DNA of 64,000 nt from assembly GCA_963591995.1 (NCBI GenBank), contig CAVAUJ010000001.1, positions 26,879 to 90,878 of the forward strand, written 5' to 3'. The number at the start of each line of letters is the position of its first letter. The stretch's first letter is position 1. The notes below the pieces were generated by a model. That model ran no database searches, was not told the DNA's origin, and saw nothing but the letters and a program-made list of their open reading frames with translations. The stretch is from CAG-791 sp963591995. Lineage in GTDB: Bacteria; Bacillota; Clostridia; Lachnospirales; Lachnospiraceae. This document shows positions 1 to 9,292 of the stretch, piece by piece. The position numbers were made by a program, and so were the translations under genes.

Positions 1-323
1 CCATCGTAGTCAACATCGAAAACCTTGATTTTCCGCGCTCTTTTCGTCGAATGCATGCCCTCGAAATCCTGCTGCTCCACCTGCCGGTTGTATTCCCGGA
101 TAAGACGCAGCTCCTCGGATTTGCGCTTCTCATATTCCACGCGGTCCGAGATGTTCGGATTATAAAACAGGACCGTGATGTCAAAGTCCTCCCGCAGACA
201 CTCCAAACAATGGCTGGAGCAAGGTGCACAGCAGACCTGCAGGAGCAGGGACGGAATCCGCCCCTGCTCCCTGTTCCAGGCGATGATTTTCTCCATCTCC
301 TTGCTGTAATTCACAGAATTCAT
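1..323 (-). CDS. queH: Epoxyqueuosine reductase QueH (partial, N-terminal part)
   Basis: The frame begins at an ATG at 323 and runs off the left edge, so about the first 107 residues are seen. It contains LLQVCCAPCSSHC followed by a YNPNIS stretch and an EYEKR segment, the N-terminal hallmarks of the QueH (DUF208) family. These cysteine-rich enzymes reduce epoxyqueuosine to queuosine in the last step of tRNA wobble-base modification, in the cytoplasm, and replace the cobalamin enzyme QueG in many anaerobes. The start lies 23 bases after the carB stop on the same strand, so it is probably read with carB. The C-terminal half, with the remaining conserved cysteines, is outside the window and cannot be checked. 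The family call is firm and the boundaries are partial. Confidence 0.85.
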   Translation of the reverse strand, partial: MNSVNYSKEMEKIIAWNREQGRIPSLLLQVCCAPCSSHCLECLREDFDITVLFYNPNISDRVEYEKRKSEELRLIREYNRQVEQQDFEGMHSTKRARKIKVFDVDYD

Positions 324-346
324 TCTATCCTCGCGCCGTGACCGTA

Positions 347-3300
347 TCAGAGCTTCACGATGTCGATGATCTCCAGCTCCTGCTCCTCTTCCTGATGCTC
401 CAGGGAAGACACCAGGGCCTTCGCCGTATCCAGCGATGTGATGGTGGTCACGCCCGTCTCAATGGCTGTACGCCGGATCAGGAAGCCGTCCCGGTTCTTA
501 TCATGTCCCTGTGTGGGAGTATCAATGACAAGATCAATCTTATGTCCCAGGAGAAGGTCCATCACCGTCGGCGACTCCTGCCCGATCCGGTTCACCTTTC
601 TTGCATGAATGCCGTGCTCCTGCAGATTCTCCGCGGTCCTTCTGGTGGAGTAAATGATATAGCCCAGCTTTTCATAGCGTCTTGCAATGTCGATGATCTC
701 ACCCTTGTCGGCATCCTTGACCGTGATGATCATCTGGCGGTGCTTCGGCAGGCTCACGCCGGCACCCATAAAGGCCTTGTACAGAGCTTCGTTGAAGTCC
801 CTGGAAATGCCCAGGCACTCACCCGTGGATTTCATCTCCGGACCCACCGAGATCTCCGCACCGCGGATCTTCTCCGTCGAGAACACCGGCATCTTGATGG
901 CAATGGTCCCGGCCTCCGGTGCCAGTCCCGGCTTATACCCCATTTCCGTCAGCTTATGGCCCAGCATACACTTGGCCGCCAGATCCACGATCGGAATGCC
1001 GGTGACCTTGCTGATATAGGGAACCGTGCGCGAGGAACGGGGATTGGCTTCAATGATGTAGACATCCTCTCCCACCGCAATGAACTGCACGTTGATCAAT
1101 CCTACGATGTGCAGCTCCTTCGCAAGACGTCTCGTATACTCTGCAATGGTCTCCTTGACATGCTCCGACAGGGTCTGGGCAGGATACACGGAGATGGAAT
1201 CTCCCGAGTGAACGCCGGAGCGCTCAATATGCTCCATGATGCCGGGAATCAGGATGTTCTCTCCGTCGCAAACCGCATCCACCTCGGTTTCCGTACCCTG
1301 AAGGTATTTATCCACCAGAATCGGATGCTCCTGCGTGTAGCGGTTGATCACCGCCATGAACTGCTCAATCTCCTCATCGGAGAGCGCAATCTGCATGCCC
1401 TGACCGCCCAGAACGTAGCTGGGGCGCACGAGCACCGGATATCCCAGGCGGTGTGCCACCTCCTTGGCCTCCTCGGCCGTGTAGACCGTGGCACCCTCGG
1501 CACGCTTGATCTCACACTTCTGCAGCACCTCATCAAAGATCTCACGATCCTCTGCCGCATCCACGTCCTTGGCATCCGTTCCCAGAATCGGAACACCCAT
1601 CTGGGTCAGACTCAGCGTCAGCTTGATGGCGGTCTGTCCGCCGAACTGCACCACCGCATAATCCGGATGCTCGATGTCGACAATGTTCTTCACATCCTCC
1701 GGCGTCAAGGGCTCAAAGTACAGCTTGTCCGCGATGTCGAAGTCCGTGGACACCGTCTCCGGATTGTTGTTGATGATGATGGTCTCAAAGCCCTCCCGCG
1801 CAAAGGCCCAGGTGGCATGAACCGAGCAATAGTCGAATTCAATGCCCTGTCCGATGCGGATCGGTCCGGAGCCGAGCACCAGGATCTTCTTTCTCTGTGT
1901 GACGCGCTCCTTCGCCTCGTCGGCATCCTCCGTGTTGTAAACGGAGTAAAAATACGGGGTCTGCGCCTCAAACTCGGCGGCGCAGGTATCTACCATCTTG
2001 TACCGCGCCGTGATGCCGGCTGCATAGCGAAGCTCTGCAACCTCCTTCTCGGTTTTGCCGGTCCAGCGGGCAATGACGCAGTCCGGGAACTCCAGGCGCT
2101 TTGCCTCTGCCAGAAGCTCGGTTGTCAGAGGCTCCCGCTTGATCCTGGCCTCCATGCGGACCAGATTGTGGATCTTGTCGATGAACCACTCGTCCACCAT
2201 CGTGATCTCATGAATCGTCTGATGCGAAATCCCCTTGCGGAGCGCCTCCGCGATCACCCAGATCCGCTGATCGTCCACCACCGTAAGCCGTGCGAACAGC
2301 TCCTCCTTGGACAGATGGCTGAAATCATAGCTGTCCAGAGCGTCCACATGCTGCTCGAGGGAGCGGAGTGCCTTCATCAGACCGCCCTCAAAGCTGGTGC
2401 TGATGCTCATGACCTCACCCGTTGCCTTCATCTGGGTGGTCAGGGTTCTCTTGGCGTGGATGAACTTGTCAAAGGGCAGCCGGGGGAACTTCACAACGCA
2501 ATAATCCAGTGCCGGCTCAAAGGAGGCATAGGTCTTGCCCGTCACCGCATTCTTGATCTCATCCAGCGTAAAGCCCAGCGCGATCTTCGCCGCTACCTTG
2601 GCAATGGGATAGCCGGTCGCCTTGGAGGCCAGTGCGGAGGATCTCGAAACGCGGGGGTTTACCTCGATGACGCAATACTCGAAGCTCGTGGGATGCAGGG
2701 CAAACTGCACGTTGCAGCCGCCGGTAATTTCCAGCTCATCGATGATGTTCAGCGCCGCCGTACGCAGCATCTGGTATTCCTTGTCGGAAAGTGTCTGGGA
2801 GGGCGCGACAACGATGGAATCTCCCGTGTGCACGCCGACCGGATCGATGTTCTCCATGTTGCAGACGGTGATGCAGTTGCCTGCGCCGTCGCGCATTACT
2901 TCATATTCGATTTCCTTCCAGCCGGAGATGCAGCGCTCCACCAGAACCTGTCCCACGCGGGAAAGCCGCAGGCCGTTCTCCAGAATCTTGCGCAGCTCCG
3001 CCGGTGTGTGCGCGATGCCGCCGCCCGAGCCGCCCAGCGTATAGGCGGGACGCAGCACGACAGGATAACCGATCTTCTCGGCAAAGGCGACACCGTCCTC
3101 GATGTTCTCCACCACCTCCGATGCGGCAACCGGCTCGCCGATCTTCTCCATGGTTTCCTTGAACATCTCCCGGTCCTCTGCCTTTTTGATGGTCAGCGCC
3201 GTTGTGCCCAGGAGCTTGACACCCTCTCTCTCGAGGAAACCGGATTCCGCCAGCTCCATGCCGAGGTTGAGACCGGCCTGTCCGCCCAGCGTCGGCAGGA

Positions 3301-3556
3301 TGGAATCCGGCTTCTCCTTTTCGATGATCTTCTCGAGGACCTTCGCGTTCAGCGGCTCGATGTAAACCTCATCCGCAATGTCCTTGTCCGTCATGATGGT
3401 GGCAGGATTGGAGTTGACGAGGCAGACCTCTACGCCCTCCTCCTTCAGGGAGCGGCAGGCCTGCGTTCCCGCATAATCGAACTCCGCCGCCTGTCCGATG
3501 ACAATCGGGCCGGAGCCGATGACCATTACCTTTTTGACATCTTCTCTTTTCGGCAT
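347..3556 (-). CDS. carB: Carbamoyl-phosphate synthase large subunit
   Basis: This 1069-residue protein has the family's usual length. It shows the duplicated ATP-grasp plan: two synthase halves, each with a GSGPI(V/R)IGQ opening (near residues 15 and 560) and the YVLGG/YTLGGSGGG ATP-lid motifs, then a C-terminal MGS-like domain. With CarA it makes carbamoyl phosphate from glutamine-derived ammonia, bicarbonate and 2 ATP for pyrimidines and arginine. The ATG at 3556 is preferred because AAGGAG sits about 10 bases upstream and it follows the carA stop by two bases. A GTG eight codons earlier has no good ribosome site. It is co-transcribed with carA, and probably with purL upstream and queH downstream. 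No frameshift or missing motif was seen. Confidence 0.97.
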   Translation of the reverse strand: MPKREDVKKVMVIGSGPIVIGQAAEFDYAGTQACRSLKEEGVEVCLVNSNPATIMTDKDIADEVYIEPLNAKVLEKIIEKEKPDSILPTLGGQAGLNLGMELAESGFLEREGVKLLGTTALTIKKAEDREMFKETMEKIGEPVAASEVVENIEDGVAFAEKIGYPVVLRPAYTLGGSGGGIAHTPAELRKILENGLRLSRVGQVLVERCISGWKEIEYEVMRDGAGNCITVCNMENIDPVGVHTGDSIVVAPSQTLSDKEYQMLRTAALNIIDELEITGGCNVQFALHPTSFEYCVIEVNPRVSRSSALASKATGYPIAKVAAKIALGFTLDEIKNAVTGKTYASFEPALDYCVVKFPRLPFDKFIHAKRTLTTQMKATGEVMSISTSFEGGLMKALRSLEQHVDALDSYDFSHLSKEELFARLTVVDDQRIWVIAEALRKGISHQTIHEITMVDEWFIDKIHNLVRMEARIKREPLTTELLAEAKRLEFPDCVIARWTGKTEKEVAELRYAAGITARYKMVDTCAAEFEAQTPYFYSVYNTEDADEAKERVTQRKKILVLGSGPIRIGQGIEFDYCSVHATWAFAREGFETIIINNNPETVSTDFDIADKLYFEPLTPEDVKNIVDIEHPDYAVVQFGGQTAIKLTLSLTQMGVPILGTDAKDVDAAEDREIFDEVLQKCEIKRAEGATVYTAEEAKEVAHRLGYPVLVRPSYVLGGQGMQIALSDEEIEQFMAVINRYTQEHPILVDKYLQGTETEVDAVCDGENILIPGIMEHIERSGVHSGDSISVYPAQTLSEHVKETIAEYTRRLAKELHIVGLINVQFIAVGEDVYIIEANPRSSRTVPYISKVTGIPIVDLAAKCMLGHKLTEMGYKPGLAPEAGTIAIKMPVFSTEKIRGAEISVGPEMKSTGECLGISRDFNEALYKAFMGAGVSLPKHRQMIITVKDADKGEIIDIARRYEKLGYIIYSTRRTAENLQEHGIHARKVNRIGQESPTVMDLLLGHKIDLVIDTPTQGHDKNRDGFLIRRTAIETGVTTITSLDTAKALVSSLEHQEEEQELEIIDIVKL

Positions 3557-3558
3557 GA

Positions 3559-4794
3559 TTATCTGGTCTCCTTTCCGCACTCGGTTGTCATATGCCCGGC
3601 TCTGATGTTCGCGATGAAACGGTCGAACAGGAAGCCGGAATCCTGCGGACCGGGGCAGGCCTCCGGATGGAACTGCACCGTAAAGATGTTCTTGTTCTCG
3701 TACACAAGGCCTTCGTTGGTTCCGTCGTTGACGTTGCGGAACAGAGGCTTTGCGATCTCGGGACGCACCGATCCCTCGTCCACGGCATAGCCGTGATTCT
3801 GCGAGGAAATGTACACCCTGCCGGTGGTCAGATCCTTCACCGGATGGTTGCCGCCGCGGTGGCCGTATTTGAGCTTATAGGTGTCGCCCCCGGTGGCCAG
3901 GGCCATCAGCTGATGCCCGAGGCAGATGGCGAAAATCGGCACGTCGCTCTCATACAGCTTCTTTACCTCGGCGATGATGCCGGTATTCTCCTTCGGATCG
4001 CCGGGGCCGTTGGAAATCATGATGCCGTCCGGCCGATCGCCGAGAATCTCCTCTGCCGGCGTTGTCGCCGGATAAATTGTGACATCGCAGCCGCGCATGG
4101 CAAGGCTGCGCGCAATGTTCTTCTTGTAGCCGACGTCCAGCAGCGCAATGTGAAGGCCGCTGCCCGAAAGCGTGCGGACAAGGCTGGGGCGCGGTTCCTT
4201 CCGGCTCTTATCGCCCTTCCGATATTGTTCATAGCTCTCCGCATCAAAGACGGCATGGCCGGAGAGCGGTCCGTTCTCGGCAAGCTCCCTTGTGCCGGAC
4301 AGCTCCAGACGCTCCTTGCAGGTCGCCTTTTCCACGACCTTTCCGCAGGTATAGGCATGGAGCTTCGGGAGCACCGTCTCCAGATCATAGGCTGCATCCG
4401 TCGTCACCATGCCGTTCATGGTGCCCTTCTCCCGCAGGATCTTGGTCAGTGCTCTGGTATCAATGCCCGCAATGCCCGGAATGTCGTAGCGCCTGAGGAA
4501 CGAATCCAGTGTCTCATCGCTCCGGAAATTGGAGGGCTCCGTGCAGGCTTCCCGTACGATCAGCGCATCCGGCCACGGTCTGTCGGACTCCATATCCTCC
4601 AGACAGATGCCGTAATTGCCGATCAGCGGATAGGTCATACACACCGCCTGTCCCGCATAGCTCGGGTCGGTCAAAACCTCCGGATAGCCGGCCATGGAGG
4701 TATTGAATACGATCTCACTGATCACCTCTTTGTCGGCGCCAAAGGACGTCCCGGAAAAGACCGTTCCATCCTCCAGAATCAAAAATGCCTTCAT
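3559..4794 (-). CDS. carA: Carbamoyl-phosphate synthase small subunit (glutaminase)
   Basis: This 411-residue protein is slightly longer than the usual 360-380. The N-terminal half carries the CarA signature (LILEDGTVFSGTSFGA, then NTSMAGYPEVLTDPSY). The C-terminal half is a class I glutamine amidotransferase with the nucleophile Cys291 in ICLGHQ and the His376/Glu378 pair in FHPEA. It hydrolyses glutamine and channels ammonia to CarB. An insertion near residues 185-205 (a KGDKSRKEPRPS-like basic patch) accounts for the extra length. The start codon follows an AAGGGA site. The stop lies two bases before the carB ATG, so the two are translationally coupled. The gene begins 61 bases after the purL stop. 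A TTGACA occurs in that gap but has no well-spaced -10, so a separate promoter is not claimed. Confidence 0.97.
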   Translation of the reverse strand: MKAFLILEDGTVFSGTSFGADKEVISEIVFNTSMAGYPEVLTDPSYAGQAVCMTYPLIGNYGICLEDMESDRPWPDALIVREACTEPSNFRSDETLDSFLRRYDIPGIAGIDTRALTKILREKGTMNGMVTTDAAYDLETVLPKLHAYTCGKVVEKATCKERLELSGTRELAENGPLSGHAVFDAESYEQYRKGDKSRKEPRPSLVRTLSGSGLHIALLDVGYKKNIARSLAMRGCDVTIYPATTPAEEILGDRPDGIMISNGPGDPKENTGIIAEVKKLYESDVPIFAICLGHQLMALATGGDTYKLKYGHRGGNHPVKDLTTGRVYISSQNHGYAVDEGSVRPEIAKPLFRNVNDGTNEGLVYENKNIFTVQFHPEACPGPQDSGFLFDRFIANIRAGHMTTECGKETR

Positions 4795-4855
4795 GCTCTA
4801 CTGTCCCTTCTATATCAAACCCTTCTGTACAAATCCCTCTGTCAAGCGCTTTTAA

Positions 4856-7800
4856 TTACCGGAAATAGTTCACGCCGCTTTCGAAAATGCGCAGATCCTG
4901 CTCGCCGATGATGTTCACGGCCACATGCTCGCCGATTCGCTCGGAATGGCACATCTTGCCGAATACCCTTCCGTCCGGGCTGGTAATGCCCTCGATGGCC
5001 ATGTAGGAGCCGTTGATGTTCCACTCCTCATCCATGGACACATTGCCGGCAGGGTCACAGTACTGGGTCGCCACCTGTCCGTTTGCGAACAGCTTCTCCA
5101 GCCACTCCTTCGGTGCGACAAACCGTCCCTCGCCGTGGGACGCCGGATTGACGTATACACCGCCCAGCTCCGCCTCCTGCAGCCAGGGAGACTTGTTGCT
5201 GACAACCTTGATGTAGGCCTCCTTGGAAATATGACGGCCGATGGTATTGAAGGTCAGCGTCGGTGCCTTCTCATCCTGCCCGGTCAATGCCCCGTTCGGT
5301 ACCAGTCCCAGCTTGATCAGGGCCTGGAAGCCGTTGCAGATTCCCAGCACCAGTCCGTCGCGCTTGTTCAGAAGATCTGCGATGGCCTCCCGGATTCGCT
5401 CGTTCCGGAAGCTGGTGGCAAAGAATTTGGCGCTGCCGTCCGGCTCATCGCCCGCGGAAAAGCCGCCGGGGAACATGATCATCTGCGCTCCCTCAATGGT
5501 CTTGCCGAACTCTTCAACGGAATCGCGGATCCCGGTGGGCGTGATGTTGCGGAATACGCAGACGCTGGCTCTTGCCCCCGCCTTTTCGAAGGCCGCCGCC
5601 GCATCATACTCGCAATTGGTCCCCGGGAAGACCGGAATGAACACCGTCGGCTGTCCCAGCTTATGTCCGCAGACATATACCGATTCCGCCTTGAAGAGCG
5701 GGCTCTCCACCGGTGTCTTCTCTTTCACCGCCACCGTCGGGAAAACGCTCTCAAGCGGCTTCTTCCAGGCAGACAATGCCTCCTCCATGGAAATCCTGCT
5801 GTCGCCGTATTCAAAGCCGTCGCCCTTTCCCAGAACGGTTCCTACGATCTCATAGTCCACATCCTCCAGGTTCTCCAGAGCAGGAACCTCCTCGGCCGGA
5901 ATTTCCAGCAGAAGATCGCCCAGACCGTTGTCGTAATAAGAACGGACCGGCAGCTCCTCGTTAAAGCGGACTCCCAGCTGATTGCCGAATGCCATCTTCG
6001 CCGCAGCAGCAGCCACGCCGTAGCTGTCCAGTGCATAGGCGGATACCGCCGTCCCGGACTGAAGGAGCTCCGTCACCTTGTGATACAGGGCGATGACGCT
6101 GTCATAGACCGGAATGTCGAATTCATCCTTTTCGATATAGAAACGAACCAGTACATCTCCCGCCTGCTTGAGCTCCGGCGTCACAATCTCTTCTCCCTTT
6201 GCGACGTCTACGGCAAAGGAAACCAGCGTCGGCGGCACATCGATGTCCTTGCCCTTGTCCTCATAGGTTCCGGACATGGAATCCTTCCCGCCGATGGAGG
6301 CAATGCCGTAGCCGATCTGCGCATCGTAGGCGCCCAGAAGCGCCGCAAACGGCTGACTCCAGCGCGTCGGCTCCATGCTCATGCGGCGGAAAAATTCCTG
6401 GAAGGTGAAATGCAGCCGGTCATAGGTTCCGCCCCCGGCGATGATCTTGGCGATGGACTGCGTCACGGCATAAATTGCCCCGTGGTACGGACTCCAGCTG
6501 GACAGATACGGGTCAAAGCCATAGCTCATCATGGTAACCGTGTCCGTCTTACCGCCCAGAACCGGAAGCTTTGCCGTCATGGCCTGGGTTTCCGTCAGCT
6601 GGTACTGCCCGCCGTAGGGCATGGTAACGGTTCCTGCGCCGATGGAGGAATCAAACCGCTCCACCAGTCCCTTCTGGGAGCAGACATTGAGATCCCCAAG
6701 GAGCGGGAGAAATGCCTTTGCGAATACCGCACCGTCTGCGGAATTCTCCGGCTCCTCCTCCAGCACGCTTCGCACCGCGCCGGCCGCAATCTTCTTCAGA
6801 TAATTCTCGTCCGGATCGGGCATCTCCACGGTCACATCCGTCGCCTGGTGTGCGCCGTTGGTATCCAGGAAGGCTCTGGAAATGTCCACAATGGCCTTTC
6901 CTCTCCAGTTCAGCACCAGATGCGGCTTCTCTGTGACAACCGCCACCGGCGTTGCCTCCAGATTCTCCTCTGCGGCATAGCGAAGGAACTCTTCCTTGTC
7001 CTTCGGTGCGACCACGACCGCCATGCGCTCCTGAGACTCCGAGATGGCAAGCTCCGTGCCGTCCAGTCCCTCGTATTTCTTCGGTACCAGGTCCAGATTC
7101 ACATCCAGTCCCGCTGCCAGCTCGCCGATGGCAACCGACACACCGCCCGCACCGAAATCATTGCATTTCTTGATAAGGTGGGACACTTCCGGCCGGCGGA
7201 ACAGTCTCTGCAGCTTGCGCTCTGTGGGCGCATTGCCCTTCTGCACCTCTGCGCCGCAGCTTTCCAGCGATTTCTCGGTGTGCTTCTTGGAGGAGCCGGT
7301 GGCTCCGCCGCAGCCGTCGCGACCCGTCCGTCCGCCGAGAAGGATGATGATGTCCCCCGGATCGCTGTTCTCACGGATCACGTCCGAACGCCTTGCCGCT
7401 CCCATCACGGCACCGATCTCCATGCGCTTGGCCACATAGCCGGGATGATAGATTTCCTTCACCTCTCCCGTCGCAAGACCGATCTGGTTGCCGTAGCTCG
7501 AGTAACCCTGAGCCGCTCCGGTGCACAGCTTCTTCTGCGGAAGCTTGCCCTCCAGTGTCTGTGCAACGGGCACCGTGGGATCGGCCGCACCCGTGACGCG
7601 CATGGCCTGGTATACATATCCTCTTCCGGAGAGCGGATCGCGGATTGCGCCGCCAAGGCAGGTGGCCGCACCGCCGAAGGGTTCAATCTCCGTGGGATGG
7701 TTATGAGTCTCGTTCTTGAAGAACATGAGCCACTCTTCTTCCACCGGCCCCTGTCCGTAATCCACTTTTACGGGAATGACAACGGAGCAGGCGTTGTTCT

Positions 7801-8710
7801 CATCCGATTCCTCCTGATCCGTCAGCTTCCCCTCCGCCTTGAGCTTCTTCACGCCGATAATGGCAAGGTCCATGAGACACGGATATTTCTCGGGGCGATC
7901 CGCATACATCTCCTCTCTCGTGTCCTGATAGCTCTGAAAGGTCGTTTCCATCGGAACGCGATAATAACCGTCCTCAAAGGCTATGTCGCGCAGCTCGGTT
8001 GAGAAGGTGGTATGCCGGCAATGATCGGACCAGTAGGTGTCCAGCACACGGATCTCCGTCATCGTCGGATCCCTGTGTACGGCGTTGTCAAAGCGTCCGC
8101 TGAAATAATCCTGAATTAATTTGAAATCGGCAAAGGTCATCGCAAGCCCCAGCGAGCCGTACAGCTCCCTGAGCTGATTTTCCTTCATTTCGATGAAGCC
8201 TTCGAAGATCGTGACCTCCGGTGCAGCCTCATATTCGGCTGCCAGTGTCTCCGGCTTCGGATCATTGTTCTCTCTGGAATCGACGGGATTGATCAGATTG
8301 GATTTGATTCTGGAAAGCTCTTCCTCTGTAATGGTTCCTGTGAGCACATACGTCTGTGCGGTCTTGATGATGACGTTGGAATCCGGGTTCAGCAGCTGGA
8401 TGCATTGCACGGCGGAATCCGCCCTTTGATCAAACTGACCGGGCAGTGCCTCCACCGAGAAAACAACACTTCCTTCCGGCGCGGGGAATTCCTCCGGATA
8501 CAGGTCATCCACCGGAGGCTCCGAAAATACACAGCGGCACGCGGTCTCGAATACATCGTCCCGAATGTTCTCGACGTCGTAGCGGATCAGAATGCGCAGC
8601 TCCTCGATTCCGCGAATGCCGAGAAAGTCGCGGATCTCCTCCAGCGTGTGCCTTGCCTGCACGGCATAGGGCGGCTTCTTCTCAACATAGACTCTTCTTA
8701 CATCACTCAT
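4856..8710 (-). CDS. purL: Phosphoribosylformylglycinamidine synthase, single-chain form
   Basis: This 1284-residue enzyme has the size and order of the large one-chain PurL seen in enterobacteria and many Clostridia, rather than the split PurS/PurQ/PurL of bacilli. It has an N-terminal PurS-like region, two AIR-synthetase-like halves (NNACSVV, HNHPTEIEPFGGAATCLGG, FGAGGVSVAIGEL, GGKDSMSGTYED) and a C-terminal amidotransferase with Cys about 1125 (GICNGFQ) and His about 1255 (CHSER). It converts FGAR, glutamine and ATP to FGAM in purine synthesis. The start at 8710 is chosen because AAGGAG lies about 10 bases upstream. An in-frame ATG at 8767 would add 19 unrelated residues and has no such site. 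An extended -10 promoter lies about 75 bases upstream. Confidence 0.96.
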   Translation of the reverse strand: MSDVRRVYVEKKPPYAVQARHTLEEIRDFLGIRGIEELRILIRYDVENIRDDVFETACRCVFSEPPVDDLYPEEFPAPEGSVVFSVEALPGQFDQRADSAVQCIQLLNPDSNVIIKTAQTYVLTGTITEEELSRIKSNLINPVDSRENNDPKPETLAAEYEAAPEVTIFEGFIEMKENQLRELYGSLGLAMTFADFKLIQDYFSGRFDNAVHRDPTMTEIRVLDTYWSDHCRHTTFSTELRDIAFEDGYYRVPMETTFQSYQDTREEMYADRPEKYPCLMDLAIIGVKKLKAEGKLTDQEESDENNACSVVIPVKVDYGQGPVEEEWLMFFKNETHNHPTEIEPFGGAATCLGGAIRDPLSGRGYVYQAMRVTGAADPTVPVAQTLEGKLPQKKLCTGAAQGYSSYGNQIGLATGEVKEIYHPGYVAKRMEIGAVMGAARRSDVIRENSDPGDIIILLGGRTGRDGCGGATGSSKKHTEKSLESCGAEVQKGNAPTERKLQRLFRRPEVSHLIKKCNDFGAGGVSVAIGELAAGLDVNLDLVPKKYEGLDGTELAISESQERMAVVVAPKDKEEFLRYAAEENLEATPVAVVTEKPHLVLNWRGKAIVDISRAFLDTNGAHQATDVTVEMPDPDENYLKKIAAGAVRSVLEEEPENSADGAVFAKAFLPLLGDLNVCSQKGLVERFDSSIGAGTVTMPYGGQYQLTETQAMTAKLPVLGGKTDTVTMMSYGFDPYLSSWSPYHGAIYAVTQSIAKIIAGGGTYDRLHFTFQEFFRRMSMEPTRWSQPFAALLGAYDAQIGYGIASIGGKDSMSGTYEDKGKDIDVPPTLVSFAVDVAKGEEIVTPELKQAGDVLVRFYIEKDEFDIPVYDSVIALYHKVTELLQSGTAVSAYALDSYGVAAAAAKMAFGNQLGVRFNEELPVRSYYDNGLGDLLLEIPAEEVPALENLEDVDYEIVGTVLGKGDGFEYGDSRISMEEALSAWKKPLESVFPTVAVKEKTPVESPLFKAESVYVCGHKLGQPTVFIPVFPGTNCEYDAAAAFEKAGARASVCVFRNITPTGIRDSVEEFGKTIEGAQMIMFPGGFSAGDEPDGSAKFFATSFRNERIREAIADLLNKRDGLVLGICNGFQALIKLGLVPNGALTGQDEKAPTLTFNTIGRHISKEAYIKVVSNKSPWLQEAELGGVYVNPASHGEGRFVAPKEWLEKLFANGQVATQYCDPAGNVSMDEEWNINGSYMAIEGITSPDGRVFGKMCHSERIGEHVAVNIIGEQDLRIFESGVNYFR

Positions 8711-8781
8711 TCCTGCTGTCTCCTTGTGCGGGAATACCCCGGTACAGTTTGGATTACGGTTCAACATGACATACTGTGGCG

Positions 8782-8810
8782 ATTATAGCATAGAGACCGT
8801 ATTTTTTCAC
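8782..8810 (-). promoter_or_regulatory. purL promoter (extended -10)
   Basis: Read on the minus strand there is TGCTATAAT (TATAAT at 8782-8787, TGC at 8788-8790), an extended -10 box. The -35 position at 8805-8810 is only GTGAAA. Transcription would start near 8775, giving a leader of about 65 bases with the AAGGAG site close to its end. No PurR-type box or riboswitch fold was recognised in that short leader. Confidence 0.6.
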
Positions 8811-8833
8811 AGACGGGGGTTAAGAAAATAGAA

Positions 8834-9033
8834 GGCCCCGGACGCACTGCTGCTGTACAGGCGCCAGCCAAGCGACCGGGTGGCGGAGAATGTCCGGATC
8901 CGGGGCCTTGCGAGGCCTCGGTGCTTGCGAGCGTATTCTGCGAGCTTAGCACCGCTAGGTCCGAACACGGAGCCGCGAGGCGTCCCCGGATCGGACAACT
9001 CCGTCAGGACCCGTCGCTGGCTGGCTGGCTGGC
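8834..9033 (-). repeat. Structured palindromic element, long form (possible RNA)
   Basis: About 200 bases can fold on the minus strand into a nested rod. The outer arms at 9010-9033 and 8863-8880 pair (GCCAGCCAGCGACGGG with CCCGGTCGCTTGGCTGGC). Inside, GTCCGATCCGGGG pairs with CCCCGGATCCGGAC, and GGTGCT with AGCACC, plus small hairpins. The segment AAGGCCCCGGA can also pair with TCCGGGGCCTT at 8832-8842, which is followed by a T-rich run, so two mutually exclusive folds are possible. Twenty-seven bases (8871-8897) recur with two mismatches at 9297-9323. No open frame of note crosses it. It lies between the tRNA terminator and the purL promoter. It could be a mobile palindromic repeat or a non-coding RNA. 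It lacks the GGAA-tetraloop hairpin of SRP RNA. Confidence 0.5.
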
Positions 9034-9077
9034 GAGCAGACCGTATCCGCGCACTTCATTTTCATAAAAAAAGGCAC

Positions 9078-9102
9078 AAAAAAGGCAGCTGTTCCAGCTG
9101 CC
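9078..9102 (-). terminator. Terminator after tRNA-Trp
   Basis: GGCAGCTG-GAA-CAGCTGCC (9084-9102) is a perfect 8-bp stem followed on the minus strand by six T (9078-9083). It lies 18 bases past the tRNA end and should close the tRNA transcript before the palindromic element. Confidence 0.9.
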
Positions 9103-9120
9103 TCTTTGCCGTTCTGTGAA

Positions 9121-9192
9121 CAGAGGTGGAGGGATTCGAACCCCCATTGGCGGTTTTGGAGACCGCAGTCTTAGCCCTTCGACGACACCTCT
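9121..9192 (-). tRNA. tRNA-Trp (anticodon CCA)
   Basis: This 72-base cloverleaf includes the discriminator G. The acceptor stem AGAGGTG/CACCTCT has 7 bp. The D arm has a 3-bp GTC/GAC stem with GGG in the loop. The anticodon stem GCGGT/ACCGC encloses loop CTCCAAA, so the anticodon is CCA and decodes UGG. The T arm has loop TTCGAAT. The 3' CCA is not encoded. A G73 discriminator fits tRNA-Trp. A promoter lies about 50 bases upstream and a terminator directly downstream, so it is a single-gene transcript. Confidence 0.95.
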
Positions 9193-9242
9193 ATGTATGC
9201 TTCTGTGCGGCCGCATCGTTTCACCCCGCAACCGACTTGACG

Positions 9243-9271
9243 ATTATAGCACCTGCCTCCCCAAAAAACAA
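9243..9271 (-). promoter_or_regulatory. tRNA-Trp promoter
   Basis: On the minus strand, TTGTTT (9266-9271), a 17-base spacer and TGCTATAAT (TATAAT at 9243-9248) form a good promoter with an extended -10. The start of transcription would be near 9236, about 44 bases before the mature tRNA. Confidence 0.75.
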
Positions 9272-9292
9272 GATGGAAAATCTGCACATGTA

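Noticed and set aside
4800..4850. Separate promoter for carA
   Set aside because: A TTGACA is present, but the next A/T-rich hexamer is about 25 bases away, too far for a -10 box.
338..8002. Very long open frames on the plus strand opposite carB and purL
   Set aside because: They are antisense to well-conserved genes, have no ribosome sites and show low-complexity His/Leu/Arg content typical of mirror frames of GC-rich genes.
8834..9033. SRP RNA, 6S RNA or purine/ZTP riboswitch
   Set aside because: The conserved SRP GGAA apical hairpin is absent. The fold resembles a rod but I cannot match 6S marks, and the purL promoter is downstream of the element, so it cannot be a leader riboswitch.
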